Assembly (NCBI GenBank): GCA_028023455.1
Contig: JAQFVV010001065.1
Location: forward strand, 55,261 to 119,260
DNA from: Epiperipatus broadwayi
Taxonomy: Eukaryota; Onychophora; Udeonychophora; Euonychophora; Peripatidae
Direction: 5' to 3'
DNA: 64,000 nucleotides
Positions within the stretch are counted from its first letter, which is position 1, and each line of letters opens with the position of its first letter. Shown one piece after another: positions 36,573 through 47,504 of this stretch. A program made the position numbers and the translations under genes. The notes beneath the pieces are model-generated. The model saw nothing but the letters and a program-made list of their open reading frames with translations, made no database searches and was not told the origin of the DNA.

Positions 36573-36655
36573 ATTGAGTGTGAGGTATAAAATGATATTG
36601 AACATGGAGTAGTTGAACACACTCAATCTCATTCTTTACCTCACACTCAATTGTG
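36573..36655. repeat. Imperfect hairpin
   Basis: ATTGAGTGTGAGGTA near 36573 and TACCTCACACTCAAT near 36640 are inverted repeats whose similarity extends to about 29 bases each, around a 25-base loop. It lies at the 3' edge of the minus-strand orphan pseudogene. Confidence 0.65.
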
Positions 36656-36659
36656 TTTT

Positions 36660-38260
36660 TATATTGTTTTTAAAAGTCAATTTTGATATCAATTGTGCTA
36701 TACCATTATAATGTTTAGAGAACACAATGGGTTCTAATGTAAGATTTTATTTTTTCTTAATACTTTTTTGTATCATTTTCTACAATGGAAGAGGGTTATT
36801 CTTGTGATGCAATGGTTTTGCTGATATCTAATTTTTGTTGAATTCCTATTTCTACTATAGGAAATGTAGGGTTTTCTATTGTTAAATGGGTTAACTTAGT
36901 TTTTTTGATGGTATATATTAATGATAAAGAATTGTGATTATTATGCAAAATATTTTTCTCTGGGATTTGTTGTTCTATTTTTAGAAAGTTGTAAACCCAG
37001 GTTTCTTGCCTTTTATTTTTTACTCCTCAACTTTTAGAAAATTTCTCTCTTTTTTCATTATAATCAGACATATTGTCACTTAGTGCATTATCTGTTATGT
37101 ATTTCATATCTGATTCAGTTACAGACATAGGAATGATGGAATGATTTTCCATTAGTATGTTCATTAATGTTATTACTTCAATTGATGTGGAAATATTTAG
37201 GTTATGTTGAACATGCCTATCATTATTCAACAGTAGATTATCTGGGGATGTTGTATCTGAGGTTATTTGTAACTCTTTCTTATTGTGTGATCTTATTTAT
37301 ATTCTTCAAGCATTAATGAGTCTTTGTATTTTTAAACCACACTTCAAACAAATGGGATTCAGGCATGTTCTTTGGATTTGCAAAAAAAATATTATGGGGG
37401 TATGTCTTTAAATGTGATGATAAGAGGAAAGCTATAGTGTGGGTATATCATAAGTTTGAATATTTTTATTCAGTATTATATCAAATATAGCAGTATTAGT
37501 TAGGATAGGGACTGTGGCTCTTTTTTCAAGTAAATATTTAGTTATTGATTTTTTTCATAATTTGTTAGTAAAGATTGTTAATCATGACTAGTAAAATTAA
37601 TGTGGCAATTTTTGATTTGTCCTCCACATTTTATTTGTTTGTTTGTATTTATATAACAAATAAATTTATTTAGGAAATGAATATTCTTTTGGAAATTTGT
37701 TTCTGTATGATATTATTAAACTCCAAAATCATATAATAATTATTAGGGTGTACCAAAATTTTATAAAACAACCCCCACAGATGTTTTTTTTCTGCTATAC
37801 ATATATAAACTTCATCATTCAAGAATTTCATTAACCTGAGATTAAAGTCTGTCATCCCTAATATTAGCTTTTTATCATTTTTGAATTTTTGAAACAATTT
37901 TAACAAAGTATTTTGTCCTAATACATTCAATTTCTCATTGACTAATACAAAATTGTCTTTATTGAAATTAACGTTTTCATTAGTATTTTGTTCTGGAATG
38001 CATGTCTGTCATCTTCAAAATTGTAAATTTCTTAAATGTTTTCATTTGTAATATTCTTTTTTCAGCTTCGTTTTTATTATGAGCACTTAAAATATTTGCA
38101 TAAAAAGTTTTCTTACATAAAAAATTATTGCAATCAGTTTCACTATTAGAGGAATTTGTCCCATCATATTTCTAAAAATGTTTTTTATGGTTATTATTTG
38201 CTTTGATTTCCAAATGTAGATTTACAATGATAGTAGGCATAAGCTAGAAACTTCTAACAT
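36660..38260 (-). pseudogene. Decayed orphan coding sequence, minus strand
   Basis: Minus-strand coding-like text extends over about 1.6 kb with stops and frame changes. From upstream: a Cys/His stretch CNNFLCKKTFYANILSAHNK near 38080, reminiscent of a C2H2 zinc finger but not canonical. Next, an 86-codon open stretch (37670-37930) with VYICIAEKKHLWGLFYKILV and HPNNYYMIL. Then CLNPICLKCGLKIQRL near 37330. Then a long stretch at about 36790-37260 with VTESDMKYITDNALSDN and PTFPIVEIGIQQKLDI. I recognise no family. The bulk composition and decay resemble the pseudogene at 3.3-4.5 kb. A relic of a large mobile or virus-like element is possible, and a decayed host gene is not excluded. Confidence 0.4.
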
Positions 38261-38384
38261 AATAGTATATTAGATAAAAAAAACATACTTTCAACTTACC
38301 TGATATAGTAATTTTTATTCAAGAATATTGTTTTATCAAAATAAGAATCATAGATCACATGACCCTATATCTTAAGCTTGTAAG

Positions 38385-38671
38385 TTATAAACAATGAGGA
38401 TTGCCAATTCCTCAACAAACTTTGTGATAAATTCTTAGCCAGAGCCAGCACTTAAAATATCACTGTTATAACCCCCCCAAACCCCTGACCATGGTTTCGT
38501 GCTTTGGTACTCCTCAGAGAGATGCCAGGGTAAGGTCTCTGAGGAGTGCCAAAGCACGAAACCATGGTCAGGGGTTTGGGGGATTCCTGACAGAGATATT
38601 TAAAGTGCTGGCTCTGGCTAAGAATTTATCACAAAGTTTGTTGAGGAATTGGCAATCCTCATTGTTTATAA
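38385..38671. mobile_element. Near-perfect foldback, arms of about 136 bases
   Basis: The left arm (38385-38521) and right arm (38536-38671) are inverted repeats with a 14-base spacer. They differ mainly near ACCCCCCCAAACCCCT, where the left arm carries a few extra bases. Arm sequences include TGAGGATTGCCAATTCCTCA and ACCATGGTTTCGTGCTTTGG and are GC-richer than the flanks. The plus-strand open frame at 38491-38757 crosses the hairpin and is not a gene. Long arms with so little divergence suggest a recent origin or gene conversion. It lies 85 bases upstream of an RTE copy. Confidence 0.85.
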
Positions 38672-38756
38672 TATTGTTTTATGCTTTTAAAAAAATGGCA
38701 GTTTTTAGAACAAATATGGACCCTATTTTCCCATTAATTATTAAAATTTTTCTATA

Positions 38757-40262
38757 GACAGTTGATCAAGAATTATACATAATAAAGAACAATTACCTCC
38801 TAATTCTATTATATCTTTTGAATTGCCCAGGATTTTAAATGAAGAAGTGGAATATGCAATTAAATTTACAAAAAAGAGAAAAGCTACAGGTAATACTGGA
38901 ATTATAATCAATATATTAAAAAGTCAGGTGAAGAAATAAAAAAAATGTCTAAATGATAAAAATGTACCAGATGATTGAAAAAATGCAGTATTGATATTAA
39001 TATTTTAAAAAGGTGATAAAAAAGATATTAGAAATTACAAAAATTTTACAGATAATTTCAACTCATTTACAGAGAACATTGGATTTCAATCAATCAAAAA
39101 AACAAGCTAAATTTAAAACTGGTTTTAATATAGTAGATGCTAACCAAGTATATTTAGAGAAGTTATAGAAAGGACCAATAAATATGAGTTACCATTATGA
39201 TTTGGATTTGTAGATTATGAAAAGTCATTTGATTTTATAAGCATTTCTTTAGTGATTAAAGCATTGGATCATCAAGGCATACACCCAGGATATTATAATA
39301 TTCTGAAGAATATTTATAAAAATTCAACAGCAACAATTATATTACATAATAATAATAAGGTTAATATTGAGAATGGTGTAAGGCAAGGTGGCTTTATATC
39401 TCCCAAACTTTTTACAGCAGTGTTGTAAGAAATATTTTGTGAATTAAATGAAAATCTACAGCAGTAAAAGTGAATGGAGAGTATTTAAGTCATTTAGATT
39501 TTGCAGATGATGCAGTTGTTTTTACAAATAATGCTTCAGAGTTTTAGGAAATGTTGCAATTGTTATCAGGTGAAAGTAAGAATGTAGGACTAAAAGTAAA
39601 TGTTAAAAAACTAAAGTAATGTTCAATGAATTTTCTCAAAAGATGAAAATAAAGATTGATTATAATGAGTTAAAAGAAGTTAACAACTACAAATACTTTG
39701 GTCATATTATTACTGGAAATGGAAATGTAATGGATAAAACTAGTCATAGAATTAAACTTGATTGGAGTACTTTTGGTAGAAATAACAATATTAAATATGC
39801 CTTTGTGATTGAAAAGGAAGGTTTTAATAAATGGGTTTTACCAGTTCTTACTTATGGATTTGAGACTTGATGGAAGAACAATACAGAGACTTCAGACCAC
39901 TCAAAGAAGTATGGAGAGGTGCATGTTAGAACTAACAAGAAGAAAGTGAAAACACAATACATTGGTAAGAGAACCAATAGGTGTTACTGACATTATTGAA
40001 ATAATTAAAAGACTAAAGTTTAGTTGGGGTGTACATATTTCTAGAAGAAATGATAATCGATGCACAACTAAAATCTTAAACTGGATTCCAACAGATTGTA
40101 AAAGATCCAGAAAGAGATTATATGCGAGATGAATGGATGAAATAAAAAAGTGGACAAGGGTAATGTGAAGAAGAGGGGCTAGAGATCAGAGAAGATGAAT
40201 TGAACTTGGGGAGACATTCATCCTGCAGTGGATTGATAATGGGTGATGATGACAATGATGAT
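38757..40262 (+). pseudogene. RTE-type LINE, 5'-truncated and decayed (copy B)
   Basis: About 1.5 kb of an RTE-clade reverse transcriptase in shifting plus frames. Recognisable blocks in order: LDFNQSKKQAKFKTGFNIVD (39073-39132), FGFVDYEKSFDFISISLVIK (near 39204), GVRQGGFISPKLFTAV (near 39375), SHLDFADDAV (near 39490, with the catalytic ADD), VMFNEFSQKMKIKIDY (39619 on) and KWVLPVLTYGFET (39831-39869). The C-terminal W...NRWTxKILNW and RWMDEIKK blocks follow, then a GATGAT-type tail at about 40240-40262. No endonuclease domain is present. Multiple stops show it is dead. Confidence 0.85.
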
Positions 40263-41240
40263 CCAAATTTATATATTTCATTTTATTTGTTAAATATTTT
40301 GTAGTTTTGTAATAAAATTGCCTATAACAATTTAAAAATGTTGCATTGTTCATTTAAAGACAATCTTTATTATCTTTATTAGAATTAAAACAAATGATAT
40401 TCATTGCATGTATATTCTACTTGTTAGAGGAGCCTTCATTCTCATACCAATGTAGATAATAATAAGTTAATCAATAAGTTTTATATTTTTTTTATAATAA
40501 AAAGAAACATGAAGTAGAAAATGTTTGAGAACATAAAAATAATACAAATTTATTTAGAAAACAAACTTGAAAATAACATCTTTAGTAAACAAACAATGAC
40601 TGAGAAACAAGTATTGTCAACAATTGTGATGTATGGAAACATTGCATAATATGTTAAATTAGTGATGATAGAAAATGTTAATTTAATTTTCTCTAGAATA
40701 TTTACATTGATGTTTCTTAATAAAAATATTTGCCTTTCTACCATGTTTGTTTAATTTCAGATTTTCAAACATTATTTTTATGGTTTTTTGTTTTGCCTTT
40801 ATAATAAATAGCCATTTCTCCATTAATACTAATAATATTTTGTCACTGAATAATTGTGGATATCACTCTTACTGAAAATATTTTTCAATTATTATTTGTT
40901 CATTGAAGTATTGTCACATGCACATAACATCAAACACATTGAGTATAAATCTAAACTATTAGCATTTAGATTCTTCAATAAACTAAATAATTAAATGGTT
41001 ACTCTACCTAATATACCATCAATCTCAACAAATTTATTTTATTTATAATGAATCCTATTCCTTTCATAAACTTATTTATTTACCAGTATTTTTTTACTTT
41101 TTATAATACTTAACAATGACTTATTTAATGTATAATAATTATTTCAAATCATATAATTTTAGTCTTAAAAAGCATTTATAATTAAAACTGTACAGATGTA
41201 AAATTATTCAATTGGAAATCTAAATCAGAAACTATTCAAT
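40263..41240. other. No gene seen
   Basis: AT-rich. The 64-codon minus frame at 40550-40744 has no recognised domain. Confidence 0.5.
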
Positions 41241-41241
41241 T

Positions 41242-41490
41242 ATATATATTGCTTATAATACTTTTTTCTTATACACTTGATTGCAACAAATTTTCTTAAA
41301 AACTTCTTTATTCTCCTTACAGTTTCGACTGTCCAGCAGTTCTCATCAGAGCTCTATCTTCTTCTTTGCTTTAATTAAAATGACCATTATTTCAAAATTT
41401 GTTGCATTAAAATGTATAAGAAAGAAGTGTTATAAGCAATATATATGATTATATGAAGATATGCAAAGAAAGTGAAAGAGAAGAATAAGA
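41242..41490. mobile_element. Foldback element carrying a hammerhead-like core
   Basis: Left arm 41242-41290 (ATTGCTTATAATACTTTTTT, then CTTATACACTTGATTGCAAC) is the inverted complement of right arm 41395-41446. A second copy of the family, including the flanking ATATGAAGATATGCAAAGAA text read in the opposite direction, is at 54345-54515. The interior reads as a ribozyme-like motif on the minus strand, annotated separately. The arrangement is compatible with a terminal-repeat fragment of a Penelope-like element, an inference supported by the Penelope pseudogene at 9-10 kb. Confidence 0.75.
41315..41356 (-). ncRNA. Hammerhead-ribozyme-like motif
   Basis: On the minus strand the core CTGATGAG (41342-41349) is followed by AACTGCTGGACAGT and then CGAAAC (41322-41327). 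The intervening bases can form stem II: G-C, A-U, a bulged A, then C-G, U-A and G-C around a CUGGA loop. CUGAUGA and GAAA are the invariant hammerhead core boxes. Stem III would be very short (A-U and C-G, closing on UGUA), like the minimal hammerheads described in Penelope-like elements. Stem I pairing is weak as far as I can see, and the cleavage triplet would be GUA, not the preferred GUC. Activity is therefore uncertain. Confidence 0.4.
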
Positions 41491-41747
41491 GAATATTCAA
41501 TTTTATGACTTTGATTACTATCCACCCCATGAATAACTAATTTCCAGCCTTTAAGTGATTAAAATCATTATATCTGTCATAATTATAAAAATAATTTGCT
41601 TACATGATAAACACCTTTATTTAGTGTAAGAAAATCATATTAATAAAATGTATTATTCAAAAATTATCAAGAAAAAAAGAAAAAAGAATATTTTTTGATC
41701 TGAAACTGAGAATTAATAATTAACAAAGTTTTCATGAATGTGTATTG

Positions 41748-41824
41748 TGTAGTTTAGTAAAGTAGTTGAATATCAGACTCAGGAGCATAAAGGCCTTATA
41801 TTGATTCCAGTTTGAATCCTTCCA
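41748..41824 (+). repeat. tRNA-derived SINE
   Basis: GTTTAGTAAAGTAGTTGAAT (A-box region), CAGACTCAGGAGCATAAAGG (anticodon-arm region) and CCAGTTTGAATCCTTCCAG (B box) have tRNA order and spacing. T-rich sequence follows. It is not a functional tRNA. Confidence 0.5.
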
Positions 41825-42984
41825 GTGCAGTTTGATTATTTGTTGTTTTGTGTATAATCACGTTTATTAACACTATTTATTTTTATAAAAATATTGATAA
41901 TTATGATGTTAAACATGATACTGTGTAGATTGATTCATTTAGAACCTCTGTAAAGATTCATAGGATTAACCATAGAGGTTTTTTGAAGTCATAACAAAAC
42001 CAAAGTAATTATAAAAATCGATTAAATATATTCTTCTAAAAAGTAGTTTATTGACTGTGATGTATCTTCTGGTATTGCGATCAAATAGTATAGAAGCATT
42101 TGAAAATGGGGAAAGATTGATGAGCAGTTTTAATTTATTAACGAAGCATATTTGATCGCCAGATCAGATAAAAAGCCATTTACTTTTACTTTTAAAATAA
42201 AAAATTAATAAATGCATTTACGATTTTTATTAATTGCATCACGCCAAGTGAATTAATCTTTGCCGATTATTATTATTATTTTTTTTTTTGCATAAGTAGA
42301 AGCTTTAAAAATATACCCATTTAATGATCATCGAAAAGATGAGAAAAAAACAGAAATATGCATTGAAGCATAAATCATTAGGCAAAGATTTTATTAATGT
42401 AAGCAATTTTACAAACAAACAAGTTGTTGTTTTTTTTAATCTTTATTTATATTTATAGAGCGTTAATAAGTTTTCAGTATCGTTCAATAATTTTAAGTCG
42501 TTTATAAAAACTTTTCTTTAATTTTTAATTAATAACATCAATTTGAATCATCTAAATAAAAGATTTTCAAACTCTCTTTAAAGATAAATAGTTTATTTGT
42601 ATTTATGAGATAATCTATATAAAAAACCATTTCCAATTTTTTAAAAAATAGTTTTATTCATTTATTATAGCTGTAAAATATTCTTGTAAAATGACTGATT
42701 ACTTCTCTTCTGTGGTTATAGCATAGATTCCAATCTGTGAAAACTTGTGGACATTTTTTTCTCATATTGTATCTGTCATTTGGCTATCAGGATGCTTATT
42801 ATCTCCTGCTTTATTTTTTTATTATTTCTTTCAAAAGTAACCTTTATTAGTAAAAGGATTACAAAAATGATGGGTACACTTACCCATTGAGAATTACAAA
42901 GTGTTCAATGTGACAAACAAGGTAATGTCCACTAAAGAGTTGCTATAAGGTTGATATTAATGTGTATCGGAACATGAGTATCTA
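41825..42984. other. No gene seen
   Basis: AT-rich with no recognised repeat. The base composition rises sharply at 42985. Confidence 0.5.
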
Positions 42985-43690
42985 TACATAGATCAACATG
43001 GCCCAGCTACTGAGAAGCCATCCATCACCCAATGATCCCACCCCTGGGGCCCCGAAGCGAAGACCCAAATGCTTCAGCTGAATAGGTGGACAAGTCCAGC
43101 ATTGCACCAACCACCCCAACAGGCAGCGAGATCCAAGGCTCAAGTCCATTGAATAATAAATTCTTGACCTGCAGCTGAGCCATGTCAAGACCATTCCAGA
43201 TGCCTCTGTCTCCCAATCAACAGTCCAAATGTGCAGGGACCACATTCGGTCTACCTGCCCAGAATTGGAAAGCCAACTAAGAAAAACTAACACATAGTGA
43301 ACACAGATCTGCACTGCCTAAAACCAACCTATCAAGGGGGCACAGCAGCCAACCAGAGCAGGAATGGTGCTGAGACTTTGACCAGGTACCCTCCCAGCAG
43401 GTTTTCCAGGTAGCAGCGATAATTGTCAACAGCCTGCACCAAAGAACCAGCCTCCTAACGACCACCACCACCCCCGAGGAAAAAAAGAGGAGTGCAGACC
43501 CATGCCTGGAAAATTATTGCAGCAAAGCCTCCATCAAAGTTACAAAATTTGGAGGTGGCCCAAATCAGACCAACCACCTTACAAACTCTCTAATTTCAAA
43601 GTTAACCAAAGAAAAAAATGATTGGCTCAAATCAACACTGTCATAATAAACAAGCCATCAGGGGGTTGAAACAGCCTCCAAAGTCTGCTT
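42985..43690 (+). pseudogene. GC-rich island with gag-like decayed coding text
   Basis: About 700 bases are close to 50 percent GC, far above the surroundings. In one plus frame it reads MAQLLRSHPSPNDPTPGAPK then RRPKCFS, a stop, and GGQVQHC, which suggests a broken nucleocapsid-type Cys/His knuckle after a Pro-rich linker. Other plus frames carry AAIIVNSLHQRTSLLTTTTT, and HTCPELES-like text. Two large minus frames (42982-43314, 43277-43471) are Trp/Leu/Cys-rich and read as the complement of Pro/Gln/Ser coding. The gag assignment is tentative. The composition alone marks it as inserted from a different source. Confidence 0.35.
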
Positions 43691-43913
43691 CATTGTTGTT
43701 AACTCTTGACACATGTCATATATTCTAAATACTAGTTCAACTCATCTGGCTGCAAGGTTCTCCAGGGATTATGATCTAGTTTATATATTTCCATTTGGTT
43801 ATTCCAATTATGAACAGAGTGATTAGCATTGTAGGATTTTTGCTTATTGTTTGGTTGTACAGTAGAGCGGAATGGCAACAAACCTGTTATAGTAACTAGT
43901 TTCTGTAACCATG

Positions 43914-43977
43914 TTGTGAACTTGATTGTAGTAGGATTCCAACTGGGACTCTTGTATTGATCCTATTTGAATTCTGC
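43914..43977 (+). repeat. Possible tRNA-derived SINE relic
   Basis: TTGTAGTAGGATTCCAACTG, GGACTCTTGTATTGATCCTA and TTTGAATTCTGC resemble the repeat at 41748 over most of its length, with a degraded B box. Confidence 0.3.
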
Positions 43978-45059
43978 TTATCTTAATTGAAACCTAGGTC
44001 TTGATTAGTAATCAATGTATTTTTTTATTATTTATTGTTAAATTTATTACATTTAGCTACACATTGAGAAAGCCAGGAAACCTTGTCAAATTTTGTCTGT
44101 TATGAAAGTTACTGTGAGCCTGCTGAAACAATTAGTTTTTCACACTTGGATATGTATGTTTGGAAAGTTGAAGAGATTACAGGTGTTTTATATAAGAAAT
44201 TTTGAGACAAAAACTTTATCCCTATTTTGGATTTTCTTCATAGTCTTTCTTCATAGTCTCTATGAAAATATCTTCTAGTTATCCATTAACATTAGAGCCA
44301 CTTGACTAGACAGCTAATGGTATTTTGGATAGGAGGGGGGGTTGAAGTTTCATTCTCTATTTATGTCTTCTTTATCATCACTTGGGTTTGGCCTATAAGG
44401 GTTGTTATATGGTTCATTTTCTAGATCATTTGTAAATATGATTAGTTGAGATATAGTAGTAGTGTGGTTGACTTTGCATTTTTTTTTTTTTTGGTGGTTG
44501 GTTTGTTTTTGTATAAAGGGGTGTTTTAGACTTTTAAAATAATTCGTTTTTTCTTTTGAGTATGATGTTAGTTCTTCTTCTGAGCTATTCCTAAAAATTC
44601 TATTAGATTTCCTTTTGTGGTTTGCTATGTTAGTGAAGCTTAGTTACATGTCTGACTCCACATCAGTGCCATTGTTGCTGTGACTTATGCTTTATTGTTT
44701 CATTGTAGAGAAATAAATAGAAGTATTTGCCTTAATATTTAAATGTTGCTTTGTGTTTTATTAATGAATAATTAATAATGTCTTATGAATAATAGTTTAT
44801 ATATATAAAATTAAGGGGCACACAGCATTTCCCTCAAATTATAAATAAATAATGCTCTATATGTTTAATAAAGATCAATAATAGAATGGATCATTTATTT
44901 TTTAAGTTTCTGATGTTATAAGATTGCATTTAGCAACAGTGGGGAAAATTCAGTATAAAATTAATGTACCAACCATATGGAAACATAACAGCATTGAGTA
45001 TTAAATTAATAATCAATTAGAGATGTAGATAAAATCTAAACCTTCATTTTAAGATACTT
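43978..45059. other. No gene seen
   Basis: AT-rich. The 61-codon frame at 44093-44278 is hydrophobic but has no recognised family. Confidence 0.45.
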
Positions 45060-45232
45060 ACTGCCCATGTTTCTGATGGCAGACTGCCATACTTTTCTTT
45101 GGTGAGGGAGATGTTTGCAATTGCAGAATGCCATGTTAAAAGTCACAACTATGAAATTCTGCTCTTGCAAACACACCCCCCCCAACACACACACATTGGA
45201 GAAAGATATGGCATTCTGCCTTGGGCAGCAGA
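45060..45232. mobile_element. Imperfect foldback with a C/CA-rich interruption
   Basis: GGCAGACTGCCATACTTTTC at about 45079 pairs with GAAAGATATGGCATTCTGCC at 45203, and GATGTTTGCAA pairs with TTGCAAACAC. The right arm is expanded by an ACACACCCCCCCCAACACACACAC tract. An inner hairpin (TTGCAGAA...TTCTGCTCTTGCAA) is nested inside. No coding. Confidence 0.5.
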
Positions 45233-47088
45233 TCTAATACATAAGTACCCCTTTTAATAATCAAGCACAAGATAATAATTGTAAACACAAAATCAGCATA
45301 TGTAATTAACAGAAGCAATTCATTCTCCCTCATTTTATGAGTTTTGTTTAGAAAGAATCAAGAATAGAATAAAATCACCTATTTTTAAGCTTATAGACTT
45401 CCCCCTGACAATTTGATAAAAATTCAGAGTAAAGTTAATATACTAGCCAAATAAAATATGGCATTAATAATTATTAAATTGATGACCAATTAAAGAAAAA
45501 TGCAAATAGAATCTAACTTTTAATAAACCAAGCAGAAGTGAGTAATTATAACATGAAAAAAGCACAATTTACTGTACATGTAATTAATGAAAGTAAACCA
45601 TTATATTAAGCTATTCTAATTTCATGTTTTCTATTATTAACTTCTGATTAATTATTTAAAAAAGATTATAGAGTCTATTAACAACCTTTTCTAATTCATT
45701 ATAAGTCTAACAATATTGCCATATTTTTTATTGGATCGTACTTAATTTTATTTTGAATTTCGAGCCAATATTCGTAAGAACAAGAGTATAAATATCAAAG
45801 GTTCATTATATTTTCTATCTTTGCTAAGCCTATAAAGTATTATTTGTCCATAAACTAAGAGGGAATATTTTACTTTCCTTAATTACATTTACATTAAGTT
45901 ATACTAATATTATTCTACATGAATAAAGCATGATAAATAGTGCAGCCAACATTCAAAAAACATTAATTATAAATAACAATTTGCAAAGCATTTTTGGTAC
46001 TGTAAACCAGAATTATGGTGACATATTGGAACTGAATGGTTAATATTCCAGTGCATGCTCACAGAAATACTAGCATCATGTTGATTGATAATGTTTTTAG
46101 ACTTCACAATAAATCAAGCTTTTTTCAATTTCTTTTTTCCTATCATTTGATTCATTATCTGACAGAAATTTTGTATTATTTATTTATACTAATATTATTT
46201 TTATGTGTAAGAGTGAGTTCTTAAATTCATCAGTATTCAATCCCATTCAACAAATTGAATGAGTTTAATCTAATACTTAGTTTTGTTTTTGTTGTGATAA
46301 ATGGGCTGTTTAAGTATGTTTTTATAGGTGTGTAATTTTATCTATTTAATAAATTCTGATAACTCTATCACAGAGGTATTATACACTAAAGGCATTATTA
46401 TTATCATATATTCAAAGAAATTATTAAAAATGTTAAAAACAATCTTAATTTATTTTTGTTGTTTAACAATCATGACAAAACTGCTGCCCATATATATATA
46501 ACTGCTTTTTTGACAAGGTTATTCAGCACCAAAATAGTATTAATGTTATTTTTTGTATTTTCAATATTTTCTCTGACTATGCACTGTTAAAAATGCCTTT
46601 AATATTTTAAATTGAAAAAATTAACTTCATTCCATAACTTTGGGTAAAGTAAATGCAAAGTAATATGGTTCTGTAATTCTTTTGCAGATCAAAAATTATC
46701 TGTAATGATTATAAATTGTAAGAGAATAATTACATGCCAAATATTTCTAATATCTTTCAACAAGTTTATCTCAGGAGATTTTCCTTTTAAACATGTAAGG
46801 GAACTTTTTTCTTAACATTTACAAATGTTTTCTTGAATGTCTTTAGTGCATTAAGTTATTAACCAGATATATAATCAATGATTTCATGTGCTATAAGAGT
46901 TAAGCAAAAGTCACTGCTAAAATGTTATGTCTGAATGAATATTATTATTATTACAGCCACATAATGTTGTAACTGCTATAGCAGGATTCATCTTATCTAA
47001 CTACAGTATTGGAAATTAGATGAGAGTTATTGCCACAATATTAAGATTTAAAATACCAGGCACTCTTAAACCTGAAGGTTAATTGTAA
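45233..47088. other. No gene seen
   Basis: AT-rich. Short open frames (45136-45333 minus, 46036-46224 plus) show no domain. A small (TA)n is at about 46490-46500. Confidence 0.45.
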
Positions 47089-47089
47089 A

Positions 47090-47201
47090 TATAGGGGATG
47101 GGAACTCAGGCTTTCAAGCCCTTTTACTATTCACACTATCTTATACTACTGATACACATGACCACATGCATGCAGAAAAGATAAATAATCACCAACATAT
47201 G

Positions 47202-47244
<43 letters not shown>

Positions 47245-47406
47245 GTGATGATAATCTTGATCAACTGGTGAGCACTGGTTTAGCATGAAATATGTATATT
47301 GGTGATTATTTATTTTTTTTGCATGTGTGTGGTTATGTTGTCAGCAGTATGAGATAGTGTGGCTAGTAAAAAGGCTTGAAAGTCTGAGTTCAAATTCCCT
47401 ATATTT
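47090..47406. repeat. Two inverted tRNA-derived SINE copies around a (TA)n tract
   Basis: The right copy (about 47288-47406, plus) reads GATAGTGTGGCTAGTAAAAA, GGCTTGAAAGTCTGAGTTC and AAATTCCC, with a good B box. The left copy (about 47090-47205, minus) reads GATAGTGTGAATAGTAAAAG, GGCTTGAAAGCCTGAGTTC. The similarity continues into the inner text AATAATCACCAACATATGTA. A (TA)n run at about 47205-47242 separates them. The anticodon-arm text GGGCTTGAAAGCC is well kept. Together with 16780-16838 this defines a tRNA-derived family in the window. Confidence 0.65.
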
Positions 47407-47504
47407 GCCACAATATTAATATATATTTATCTAATGCGCTTCATTTTTTTCTTCATTTTTTCTTATCTCTAGTGAAAATATTGTGTGAATATATATATAT
47501 AACA

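Noticed and set aside
38491-38757. 88-codon plus frame MVSCFGTPQRDARVRSLRSA...
   Set aside because: It crosses both arms of a near-perfect palindrome; the openness is a by-product of the foldback.
42982-43471. Two Trp/Leu-rich minus frames in the GC-rich island
   Set aside because: No domain; the composition is what results from reading the complement of Pro/Gln/Ser-rich sequence.
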